NCBI GenBank assembly: GCA_034434695.1
Contig: DAOTYY010000112.1
Location: 1-64,000, forward strand
DNA from: DYEC01 sp034434695
GTDB taxonomy: Bacteria > Chloroflexota > Anaerolineae > Anaerolineales > Anaerolineaceae
Reading direction: 5' to 3'
DNA: 64,000 nt
Positions 36,015-44,341 of the stretch are shown piece by piece. How positions within the stretch are numbered: the stretch's first letter is position 1; each line of letters starts with the position of its first letter. Position numbers and translations under genes: made by a program. The notes below the pieces were generated by a model, which worked only from the letters and a program-made list of their open reading frames with translations, was not told where the DNA came from and searched no databases.

Positions 36015-38447
36015 TCATTTTCTTCTAAATTCTAACGCTTTCTGAACCGCGGCATAGGCATCCACCAGCCCAAATCCTATCGCGTTGCGGTCATCACCAC
36101 TTTCTTCAATACATTCTGGCAGAACTCCCTCATAGGGCTTTGCAGTTTCATTCAGTATTTGCTCCGTCAAATCAATCTCTCCAATCAAATCTGGGTTCGC
36201 CGACCACATTAAAGCCACCACACCAGCAACATGAGGTCCAGCCATCGAGGTCCCGCTGGCAATCTCGTAACTGCCGTTGGGGTAGGCTGACAACACACTT
36301 ACCCCCGGAGCTACAATATCTGGCTTGATCCGATAACTGCCATCCACTTCAACGGGTCCAAGACTGCTGAATTCAGCGAGTTGCCCATAGCGATTGATTG
36401 CGCCCACAGAATATACTTCATCATATAAAGCGGGTGGATCCTTCACACTCCCACAGCCAGAATAGCCAGCATTTCCTGCCGAGACAACCACAAAAACCCC
36501 GGCAGCACGCAGAGCCTTAACCGCCGAAAGATAGACCCCTGCATCGCATCCCTCAACCACCGGACACCCCCAAGAATTATTAAGGATATGTGCGCCCATA
36601 GCAGGTTTCCCATCCTTGAATGGATTGCCGCTTTGCGGAAAAGGTGCCAGCATAAATTGCCAACAATCCAGATACAGAGCCGGATTACCAAGATTACGTG
36701 CCAGATTGACGCAGCCAATCCAGCTCGCATCCGGCGCCACACCAACGGAATTCCCAACAATCGTCCCTAACGTATGCGTGCCATGTCCACCAATATCAGT
36801 CGGATAAGTTGTCCCATTCCAGGGATCAAACCAGTTATAGTTATGGTTGCCATCCCTGCCGCGATAACTGTCCGCCAACTCTGGATGATTACCTTGCACT
36901 CCAGAGTCGGACTGTCCAATCACGATACCTGCCCCTCTTATTCCCAACTCCCATACCTGATCAGCGCCGATCAGTTTCAGATTCCAATCTGGACTCTCTG
37001 GTTTTGTTTCAAACCCTCTTACAGGTATTGCAGCTCGCGGCAGCGGTCGTAACACTGGGCTGTCCAATACCCGGTCCACCTCCGATCGAGTTTGCAACCA
37101 CCAGCGAATCAACGGACCGCCTTGCACCTCAAGCGCATTGACCAGATAATAAGGCTTATAGGGAACACGCCATCGTTCCAACGTCTTGCGCAGCTCACTC
37201 TGCGACTCATCCGCCTTTTTGACAAGGGTCTGATAAACAAACTCCCGCCTTACCTGGTCATCCACAATACCCGCCGCCCGAGAGACATCCGCCTGATCCT
37301 TCAAGATGACAAAAAGCCGTTCACCATAAAAACCCGGGCGACCATAAGCAAAGTAAACTATCACAAAACCAGCAAACCAACCTACAGCCAATATCCATTT
37401 TCCCAGCCAGAGTAAACGCATACCATTTTCAATAATGGAACGACGAAAAATAAACCAGAATATGTTCAGGAGAAGAATTATCACAACAGTTAACAGAGTG
37501 GCTTTATTCGCCCAGTATATAAGCTCTCCCGGTGAGCCATTGATGACCAGCATCAATTCATCTGCATCAACAAAAATCAGGGGCCAGGCAGTAACAAGCC
37601 CGACACAAATTGCCAATGTCCCCCAGTTTTTGCTACGTTGTACAATCATTCCATAACGGCTCAACAAAACCAGAATCCAGGAAATTGGTGATACCGATAA
37701 AAATAACAAAGCCTGATTACCATTTTGAGCCAGACCACCCACCATGATCAGCAAAACCAGAAAAACAGCAGCACCATCCCGCAATACATTCAATCCTCGG
37801 TAAGGGTTCTGAACATGGACAACCGGGAAAAAGATCACATCTAACAAAAACCCAACACAGGCACCAAACAATAATCCAACCATCAGACCCAGAATAGTAT
37901 CCGTTAGCGACCCTAATGCTCCCCAAAGCGCCCAAGGGAAAACCACCATCCCCCCGCTCACCAGACCCCAGCTCAAACCCGCCAATGGTCTGGAATGCCG
38001 GTCAGGTGAGCTATTCGAAAGCCGCCGTGACCAGACCAGCAATCCCAGAAGAAATAATGCAAGAACAAGAATCTGATATGCCATAACGCTTTGCATATCT
38101 GTAATTGAAAAGAAACGCGCAGGAACCAAAAAGAGCGCAAACAGACTGGCAAAGAGCAATGAACGATAAAACGCCTTTTGCAACTGGTTTTTGCTCAATA
38201 AAAACACAACAAAAAACGGTATCACTAGAACAAGAGCATAGCCGAGCGCAATCAGCCAACGAAAATCCTTAACGCCCAAACTGCCCTCAAAGATTGTCTG
38301 TTCCAGCATCCAAGCGCCAGATTGAAAAATGATTGTGTTGCCAACAATCCATACAGCGGTCAGTATCGTCAGCACCAACGACATACACCCTTTACCCTTC
38401 GCAGCAGAGGTTGCTTCCCAGAGCATTTCCGATTCGGTTTCACTCAT
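36015..38447 (-). CDS. Polytopic membrane subtilisin-like serine protease
   Basis: 810 residues. The first 370 or so residues are mostly hydrophobic, with roughly ten predicted transmembrane helices. A linker precedes an S8 peptidase domain from about residue 495 with the full triad: Asp in GQSDSGVQG (about 514), His in GGHGTHTLGTIVG (about 555) and Ser in SGTSMAGPHVAGVVAL (about 733), plus the oxyanion Asn in NNSWG. Secreted subtilases usually carry a simple signal peptide and propeptide; here a polytopic membrane domain replaces it. The region at about 400-490 (EFVYQTLVKKADESQ ...) may act as the propeptide. The gene starts 9 bases after the M29 aminopeptidase stop. Confidence 0.85.
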   Translation of the reverse strand: MSETESEMLWEATSAAKGKGCMSLVLTILTAVWIVGNTIIFQSGAWMLEQTIFEGSLGVKDFRWLIALGYALVLVIPFFVVFLLSKNQLQKAFYRSLLFASLFALFLVPARFFSITDMQSVMAYQILVLALFLLGLLVWSRRLSNSSPDRHSRPLAGLSWGLVSGGMVVFPWALWGALGSLTDTILGLMVGLLFGACVGFLLDVIFFPVVHVQNPYRGLNVLRDGAAVFLVLLIMVGGLAQNGNQALLFLSVSPISWILVLLSRYGMIVQRSKNWGTLAICVGLVTAWPLIFVDADELMLVINGSPGELIYWANKATLLTVVIILLLNIFWFIFRRSIIENGMRLLWLGKWILAVGWFAGFVIVYFAYGRPGFYGERLFVILKDQADVSRAAGIVDDQVRREFVYQTLVKKADESQSELRKTLERWRVPYKPYYLVNALEVQGGPLIRWWLQTRSEVDRVLDSPVLRPLPRAAIPVRGFETKPESPDWNLKLIGADQVWELGIRGAGIVIGQSDSGVQGNHPELADSYRGRDGNHNYNWFDPWNGTTYPTDIGGHGTHTLGTIVGNSVGVAPDASWIGCVNLARNLGNPALYLDCWQFMLAPFPQSGNPFKDGKPAMGAHILNNSWGCPVVEGCDAGVYLSAVKALRAAGVFVVVSAGNAGYSGCGSVKDPPALYDEVYSVGAINRYGQLAEFSSLGPVEVDGSYRIKPDIVAPGVSVLSAYPNGSYEIASGTSMAGPHVAGVVALMWSANPDLIGEIDLTEQILNETAKPYEGVLPECIEESGDDRNAIGFGLVDAYAAVQKALEFRRK

Positions 38448-38456
38448 CAAGTTTGC

Positions 38457-39569
38457 TCAATCCTCAAAGCTTAGTACAAACTGTCCATTTTTATACAACA
38501 GTATATCGTCCACCCAAATCTCCCCACCTTGCCGCAAGTCACAAATCATATCCCAATGAACAGAAGATTCATTTTTGCTTCCGCTCTCCGGGTAGCCTGC
38601 ACCCAAAGCCATGTGAAAACTGCCGGCAATCTTCTCGTCAAAGAGAATCTCGCGCGTGAATTGTGTAATGCCAGCATTCGTCCCGATAGCAAACTCGCCA
38701 ACATAACGCGCCCCTTCATCAGTATCCAATGTTGCAAGCAAGAATTCCTCATTCTTCTCTGCACTCGCCTTGACCACACGCCCTTTTTCAAACCACAAAC
38801 GCACACCAGTGACTTCCCGACCACCATAAATCGCCGGATATGAAAAATAGACCCGCCCTTCGACACTGTCTTCAACGGGACCAGTAAATATCTCGCCATC
38901 TGGTACGTTTTCATGACAATCGCAATTGATAAATGTGCGCCCAGCAATGCTCAAGCGTATATCTGTTTCCGGGGCGAGCACACGTACCTCGCGTTTATCC
39001 TTCAACCACTCAATGACCCTCTTCTGTTTAGCAGAAACCTTACGCCAATACCCCACCGGATCGTCCATGTCCGGCATACAAGCATTGTAGACAAAATCCT
39101 CGTACTCCATCAGGCTCATTTCAGCATCCTGCGCATTGGCATTCGTGGGAAACAAAGTCACTGTCCAGCGCAATTCCTTTTTCGCCGCCCTTATTAGGAA
39201 TGTTTTCATCAGTTCCTGATATGCCTGCTGACGCAGCACTGTTTTACGAGGGTCAACCCGACTGAGCGCTTTTGTATTCGAGGCACCCATAATCGCGATC
39301 TGAACATCATACGTTTCATATAAGAGCTTCACTGGCGGCGGTACAAACTGAAGCTGCTGATCAGAAGCATAATGATAAAACAGCTCTTCCATACCGGGCA
39401 ACTCAACTGCAACAAACGGATATCCGCCAGCTTGAAGCACTTTACGATAAACTGCTTTGATGAGCGGCTCTGCCAGACTCTCTCCACGAATCAAGACCTT
39501 CTGTTCGGGTCTTACTTCAACCGAGTAATTAACCAGTAAATCAGCTAGTTTCTCAATTCGTATGTCCAT
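38457..39569 (-). CDS. M29 family metallo-aminopeptidase (AmpS/PepS/aminopeptidase T)
   Basis: 370 residues from the ATG at 39569, with AAAGG 6 bases upstream; the open frame runs on to 39626. The two-metal ligands are in place: Glu in DGEIFTGP, Glu in VGEFAIGTN, His and Tyr in FHMALGAGYPES, and His and Asp in SSVHWDMICD. The N-terminal domain (LADLLVNYSVEVRPEQKVLIRGE) is typical. It removes N-terminal residues from peptides in the cytoplasm. It is followed by the membrane subtilase, so this may be a small proteolysis operon. Confidence 0.92.
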   Translation of the reverse strand: MDIRIEKLADLLVNYSVEVRPEQKVLIRGESLAEPLIKAVYRKVLQAGGYPFVAVELPGMEELFYHYASDQQLQFVPPPVKLLYETYDVQIAIMGASNTKALSRVDPRKTVLRQQAYQELMKTFLIRAAKKELRWTVTLFPTNANAQDAEMSLMEYEDFVYNACMPDMDDPVGYWRKVSAKQKRVIEWLKDKREVRVLAPETDIRLSIAGRTFINCDCHENVPDGEIFTGPVEDSVEGRVYFSYPAIYGGREVTGVRLWFEKGRVVKASAEKNEEFLLATLDTDEGARYVGEFAIGTNAGITQFTREILFDEKIAGSFHMALGAGYPESGSKNESSVHWDMICDLRQGGEIWVDDILLYKNGQFVLSFED

Positions 39570-39713
39570 TTGTTTCCTTTCAATATAAGGAGGGGATATT
39601 TTTGTTACTCTATTTCTATCGGACATGTTTGCCTTCAGGCAAAATAATTATAGCTTACATTGTTTCACCACAAATCATTTTGGAAACTCTCTGCAATCAA
39701 AAACAAAAAATTC

Positions 39714-39742
39714 TTGACCTTAACCCCTTACAGGGCTACAAT
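39714..39742 (+). promoter_or_regulatory. Promoter of the SHMT-GcvT fusion gene
   Basis: TTGACC (39714-39719), exact 17-bp spacer, TACAAT (39737-39742). The leader would be about 105 bases long, unusually long for this window. Confidence 0.7.
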
Positions 39743-39747
39743 ATAGA

Positions 39748-39820
39748 TGCCATGCAACTGGATAGCAGAATTTCAATGTTCCGCCTTTTCAGTAAGGCTT
39801 GCATGGTTATTTTTATTTCA
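39748..39820 (+). promoter_or_regulatory. Structured leader, possible attenuator
   Basis: GCCATGCAA near 39749 pairs with TTGCATGG near 39797. A nested hairpin CGCCTTTTCAGTAAGGC lies inside. The closing stem is followed by the U-rich TTATTTTTATTT, as in an intrinsic terminator. No known riboswitch consensus was recognised. Confidence 0.45.
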
Positions 39821-39852
39821 CAGCCCGATTTTCTTTAATCAAGGAGAACGAT

Positions 39853-42800
39853 ATGTCTGATTATCTTGTCCGCGGCTCTCTGTCTGAAATTGACCCAGAG
39901 GTTTACCGGCTTTCACAGCTTGAGCTGGAACGCCAGTACCGAAAACTTATCTTGATCCCCAGCGAGAGCACCGCTCCAGTGGCAGTTCGCGAATCACTTG
40001 CTTCAGCCTTCCAGAACCTGTACGCGGAAGGGTATCCTGACGAAGAAACTCGCTGGATGACTGAAGAGGAAATTCTGGATTATCCGGCGCGGCTTGCTCA
40101 TTATCGGCGTTATTCTGATCCGCGCTACTACAAAGGCGTGGAATATGCCGACATCGTTGAGGCACTGGCACGCCGCCGTTGCGCAGAGGCATTTTCCACC
40201 CCGGCAGTATCACCCGATCAACTCTACGTGAATGTTCAACCCCTCTCAGGCGCACCAGCTAACAACGCTGTGTATCAGTTGATTAACCCTGGCGATACCG
40301 TTCTCGGTATGAATCTACTGCATGGCGGGCATCTCACCCACGGCTCCTCCGTCAACCGTTCCGGTAAGCTTTACAAAGTTGTACATTACAACGTTGACCC
40401 GGCTACCGAACAAATTAACTATGACACAGTAGAAGCACTGGCAAAAGAGCACCAACCTAAGATGATCATCGCTGGTTATTCCTCATACCCTTGGGTACCT
40501 GATTGGGAACGCTTTCGCGCCATTGCAGACTCAGTTGGCGCTATTTTACTGGCGGATGTATCGCACATCGCTGGTCTGATCGCTGGTGGCGCCATTCCCT
40601 CTCCCGTTGGCTATGCTCATGTAATCACCTTTACCACTCACAAGACATTATGTGGTCCGCGCGGTGCTTGTATCATCACCACCGACGCAAATCTGGCGAA
40701 AAAGATAGACCGAGCTGTCTTCCCGGGCGAGCAAGGCGGTCCTCATGTTCACGTGTTTGCTGCACTGGCAACTACTTTTAAGCTGGCAAAAACCGAAACT
40801 TTCAGACAATTACAACGTCAGATTATCAAAAATTGTCAGGCGCTCACCGATCAATTGCAAAAAAGAGGGTTAAGAATCCCCTATGGCGGTACAAATACAC
40901 ATTTGGGCAATGTAGATTGTAAGACCATCGTTGGACCAGATGGTACCAAACTCTCTGGCGATCTCGCTGCGCGTATTTTAGATATTGCTGGAATTGTCCT
41001 TAATCGCAACACCATTCCCGGCGACAAGACGGCGCTCTTTGCCTCTGGCATTCGCTATGGCACGCCTTGGATGACCCAACGCGGCCTGAGAGAAGATGAT
41101 ATGGTGAAAGTAGCCGACATCATCGCCGATGTTCTGTACGCCACCAAACCCTATTCGATCATCTCTCGCCAGGGTGAAGTCGTGCGTGCCAAGATTGATT
41201 TTGATGTACTGGAAAGCGCCAAACTGCGCGTACGAGAAATCGCCGAGAAAGCCGGCTTTGACTTTGAAGTAAAGCTTAGTGGTTATCCCCATTTCTTTTA
41301 CATAGATGACCCAATCGGACAAAAGAATGAAACAGTCACTTTTGAGCTGAAAGGAAAAGGAACCCGTCACTTTGTCAATTATGTTTTCAGCAGTGATGCT
41401 GGCGCACTAAAAGCCGGAGAAAGCCAAGCTACACGCCTCCATACACCCAAAGGTGTAATTAACGCGACCCTGACCTGTATCAAGGACCACATATATCAGG
41501 TCACTGTGCCAGGCAAACAGGCTGCCCTGACGCTAGTATGGCTTTCTGATCTTTCCGATGGATATGTTGCCTTCGACAAAGACATCACCCGTCGACTTCC
41601 TGGTCCAATCACTGTTATTGAGTGTGAACCCAAAGTGGGTAAAATGACTTCGACCGAACCTGTTGACGTAACCAAACCTTTCTTTATCGGCATCGAAGAA
41701 GGACAAGGAGAGGCTTTGCCCAAATTCACTTGGGAAGAAAAGGAAGGTGAGCTGAAACGTACACCGCTCTATGAGGTGCACAAGCAACTGGGCGCCAAGA
41801 TTATTCCATTTGCTGGCTGGGAGATGCCTGTCTGGTACAGCTCGGTCATAGAAGAACATCTGGCAACACGCCAGGCTGCTGGCTTGTTTGACGTTTCCCA
41901 TATGGGCGTTTATCAGGTTGAAGGAGCGGATGCAGCGGTCTTTCTGGATAGTGTATGCGGCAACGACATCGCCGCGTTGGAGGTTGGTGAATCCTGTTAT
42001 ACCCACTTCTTGGATCCAGACGCGAATGTGATTGATGACACAATGGTCTACCGGCGCAGTGAAGATAAGTATCTGGTGGTTGTCAATGCTGCCAATGACG
42101 ACAAAGATTGGGCATGGTTAAATGCCGTTTTGCAGGGGAAAGTGCTGGTGGACAACAACCGTCCTTGGGTTCGAGTGTATGGCTCGCGAGCAACCCTGCG
42201 CAACTTGCGCGATCCAAAAGAGGGAGCAGATATGCGGGTAGATATTGCCCTGCAAGGCCCAAAATCCCGTGATATTCTGCTCGCACTTGGTGTGGATGCA
42301 GCCAATCGCAAGAAAATTATGAAGCTTAAACGAACCGAGCTTTGTGAGGCAACCGTTGGCGGTTTTGACCTAGTGGTAGCGCGTACAGGTTACACTGGCG
42401 AGAAAATGGCTTTCGAGCTATTTGTCCACCCGAACAAAGCAACGGAGTTGTGGAAGGCATTAATGACTACCGGCGAACCGATGGGATTGAAACCTTGCGG
42501 TCTCGGTGCCCGCGACTCCCTGCGCACGGAAGCCGGTTTGCCCCTCTATGGTCACGAGATGGGTGGTCAACTCAACCTGGGTGTAGCCGAAGCTGGTTTT
42601 GGTTCATACGTTAAAACCTACAAACCATGGTTTATCGGACGCGATGCATACCTGAAACGCGAGGCATCCCGTCAGGGAATTCTGGTACGCTTCCGCTTCG
42701 CAGAAAAAGGCGTCCGCATGGCACATCTCGGTGACCCTGTTTTGGATCGCAAGGGTCGCGTCATTGGAGTAGTCACCAGTTGCGCAGTTGACGCTGAAGG

Positions 42801-42978
42801 CTACCTGACTGGACAGGCATTTGTTGAAATCAAGTCATCAGAGGAGGGTACACCCATTGCCATCTATCAAGGCGCGCCAAAAGCCACAGGAAAAATGCCG
42901 GTTGAACTTCAAATTGGAGACCGTGTCACACTTCCTACTCCGGCGATAATTATCAGCCGTTTTCCTAAAGCAGGTTAA
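39853..42978 (+). CDS. Serine hydroxymethyltransferase / glycine cleavage T protein fusion
   Basis: 1041 residues from the ATG at 39853, with AAGGAG 7 bases upstream; the open frame begins further up at 39799. Residues 1 to about 470 form a complete SHMT: LILIPSESTAPVAVRESL, ADVSHIAGLIAGG, TFTTHKTLCGPRG with the PLP Lys at 264, and LNRNTIPGD. Residues 637-1041 form a complete GcvT: IPFAGWEMPVWY, GLFDVSHMG, NVIDDTMVYR with the catalytic Asp pair, YTGEKMAFELF and GARDSLRTEAGLPLYGHEM. Residues about 475-610 align by eye to the GcvT segment starting near 697 (shared F-x-x-x-V, AL-x-x-GES, VI-x-x-T), but the Asp pair is replaced by Asn-Ala. Both activities form or consume 5,10-methylene-THF and glycine, so coupling is likely. 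gcvH and gcvP are not nearby. Confidence 0.9.
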   Translation: MSDYLVRGSLSEIDPEVYRLSQLELERQYRKLILIPSESTAPVAVRESLASAFQNLYAEGYPDEETRWMTEEEILDYPARLAHYRRYSDPRYYKGVEYADIVEALARRRCAEAFSTPAVSPDQLYVNVQPLSGAPANNAVYQLINPGDTVLGMNLLHGGHLTHGSSVNRSGKLYKVVHYNVDPATEQINYDTVEALAKEHQPKMIIAGYSSYPWVPDWERFRAIADSVGAILLADVSHIAGLIAGGAIPSPVGYAHVITFTTHKTLCGPRGACIITTDANLAKKIDRAVFPGEQGGPHVHVFAALATTFKLAKTETFRQLQRQIIKNCQALTDQLQKRGLRIPYGGTNTHLGNVDCKTIVGPDGTKLSGDLAARILDIAGIVLNRNTIPGDKTALFASGIRYGTPWMTQRGLREDDMVKVADIIADVLYATKPYSIISRQGEVVRAKIDFDVLESAKLRVREIAEKAGFDFEVKLSGYPHFFYIDDPIGQKNETVTFELKGKGTRHFVNYVFSSDAGALKAGESQATRLHTPKGVINATLTCIKDHIYQVTVPGKQAALTLVWLSDLSDGYVAFDKDITRRLPGPITVIECEPKVGKMTSTEPVDVTKPFFIGIEEGQGEALPKFTWEEKEGELKRTPLYEVHKQLGAKIIPFAGWEMPVWYSSVIEEHLATRQAAGLFDVSHMGVYQVEGADAAVFLDSVCGNDIAALEVGESCYTHFLDPDANVIDDTMVYRRSEDKYLVVVNAANDDKDWAWLNAVLQGKVLVDNNRPWVRVYGSRATLRNLRDPKEGADMRVDIALQGPKSRDILLALGVDAANRKKIMKLKRTELCEATVGGFDLVVARTGYTGEKMAFELFVHPNKATELWKALMTTGEPMGLKPCGLGARDSLRTEAGLPLYGHEMGGQLNLGVAEAGFGSYVKTYKPWFIGRDAYLKREASRQGILVRFRFAEKGVRMAHLGDPVLDRKGRVIGVVTSCAVDAEGYLTGQAFVEIKSSEEGTPIAIYQGAPKATGKMPVELQIGDRVTLPTPAIIISRFPKAG

Positions 42979-42982
42979 TCCA

Positions 42983-43014
42983 GCAACTGTGGGTGTAGAT
43001 GCACCCACAGTTGC
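42983..43014 (+). other. Perfect 13-bp hairpin between the fusion gene and the aminotransferase
   Basis: GCAACTGTGGGTG (42983-42995), 6-base loop, CACCCACAGTTGC (43002-43014). It is followed by ATCTTAACC, with no U-run. It could be a weak terminator or an RNA-stability element between two same-strand genes. Confidence 0.6.
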
Positions 43015-43036
43015 ATCTTAACCAGAGGGAAGGAAG

Positions 43037-44290
43037 ATGTCAGACAAAAATCATACGCTATGTACAGGAGCAAAAATGCAAACACCTTGGGAACACCGCT
43101 ACGCCCAACGTACGCTACGCATGAAAAGCTCAACCATACGCGAATTATTGAAGCTGACACAACAGCCAGATGTGATTTCCTTTGCCGGGGGAATGCCTGC
43201 ACCGGAGGTTTTTCCAATTGAGGAATTCCGGGCAGCCTGCAACCGCGTCCTGCAAGAGCGTGGAGCCGAAGCACTGCAATACGGCGCAACAGAAGGTTAT
43301 CTGCCATTGCGAGAAATGATCGCACGTCATAATGCCGCTTACGGCATGCACGTAAGTGCCGACAATATTCTGATTACATCAGGTTCTCAACAGGCGTTAG
43401 ACCTTCTTGGCAAGATTTTTATCAATCGGGGTGACCGTATTCTGGTTGAATCCCCCACTTATCTGGGTGCATTGCAAGCCTGGAACGCGTACGGTGCGGA
43501 ATATGTTGCAGTCCCCTCTGATGATCATGGTATGATCACCTCAGCATTGGAAGAATCACTCCGTTTGGGTCCCAAGTTTATTTACGTACTGCCAAACTTC
43601 CAAAATCCCACCGGAACCACATTGACACTTGAACGCCGCAAACAACTGGTAAAATTGGCGGACCGCTTTGGTGTTCCCATCATTGAAGATGATCCATATG
43701 GACAGCTCCGTTTTGAAGGGAAACATATTCCATCCGTTGTTGTGCTGGACAGTCAGTACCGCAAAGATCCGGGTGCCTACTCTGGGAACGTAATCTACTT
43801 AAGCACCTTCTCCAAAATTTTGGCACCTGGCGTTCGGCTTGCATGGGTAGTTGCTCCTACACAGGTGATTTCCAAACTTGTCCAGGCTAAACAAGGAGTT
43901 GACCTGCATACGGCTACATTCAACCAAATTGTCGCCTATGAAGTTGGTAAGGGGGGATTCCTCGACCGTCACGTGAAAGTCATCCGCGAATGCTATCGCC
44001 AGCGCAGGGATGTTATGATTGAAACATTGGAAGAGCACATGCCACAAGATGTTCACTGGACACACCCCCAAGGCGGATTGTTCCTCTGGGTTACTTTGCC
44101 CGAGGGCCTAAATACCACCGAAATTCTCAAAGAGGCGGTAAAGCAAAAAGTTGCCTTTGTCCCAGGAGAATCATTCTTCCCCTGTGGCGGCGGCGAAAAC
44201 ACAATGCGCCTGAACTTTTCCAACGCAACCCCAGAAAAGGTAAATGAAGGAATTGCGCGCCTCAGTCAGGTCATTAAGCAGTATATGTAA
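43037..44290 (+). CDS. PLP-dependent class I aminotransferase (2-aminoadipate/LysN-type)
   Basis: 417 residues, GGAAGGAAG just before the ATG. Motifs: VISFAGGMPAPEVFP, LQYGATEGYLPLREMIA, ILITSGSQQALDLLGKIF, FIYVLPNFQNPTGTTL (Asn of the PLP site), PIIEDDPYGQLRF (Asp, Tyr), YLSTFSKILAPGVRLAWV (Schiff-base Lys) and a late MRLNFSN (substrate-binding Arg). The FAGGMP opening is typical of the 2-aminoadipate / MocR-like aminotransferase group with broad substrates. It lies 58 bases after the SHMT-GcvT gene, separated by a hairpin, and may feed amino donors to the same glycine/serine metabolism. Confidence 0.88.
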   Translation: MSDKNHTLCTGAKMQTPWEHRYAQRTLRMKSSTIRELLKLTQQPDVISFAGGMPAPEVFPIEEFRAACNRVLQERGAEALQYGATEGYLPLREMIARHNAAYGMHVSADNILITSGSQQALDLLGKIFINRGDRILVESPTYLGALQAWNAYGAEYVAVPSDDHGMITSALEESLRLGPKFIYVLPNFQNPTGTTLTLERRKQLVKLADRFGVPIIEDDPYGQLRFEGKHIPSVVVLDSQYRKDPGAYSGNVIYLSTFSKILAPGVRLAWVVAPTQVISKLVQAKQGVDLHTATFNQIVAYEVGKGGFLDRHVKVIRECYRQRRDVMIETLEEHMPQDVHWTHPQGGLFLWVTLPEGLNTTEILKEAVKQKVAFVPGESFFPCGGGENTMRLNFSNATPEKVNEGIARLSQVIKQYM

Positions 44291-44299
44291 TTTCTAACA

Positions 44300-44333
44300 A
44301 AAGCCCCGCTGGATTTCAGGACAGCGGGGCTTT
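44300..44333. terminator. Bidirectional terminator
   Basis: Perfect 12-bp stem AAAGCCCCGCTG (44300-44311) / CAGCGGGGCTTT (44322-44333). It lies between the convergent aminotransferase and uridine-kinase-like genes. The A/T flanks give a T-run on each strand. Confidence 0.85.
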
Positions 44334-44341
44334 GTCTATAT

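Noticed and set aside
39743..39852. Known glycine or THF riboswitch
   Set aside because: Neither consensus core was recognised in the leader; only generic stems plus a U-rich stretch are visible, so it is left as an unassigned structured leader.
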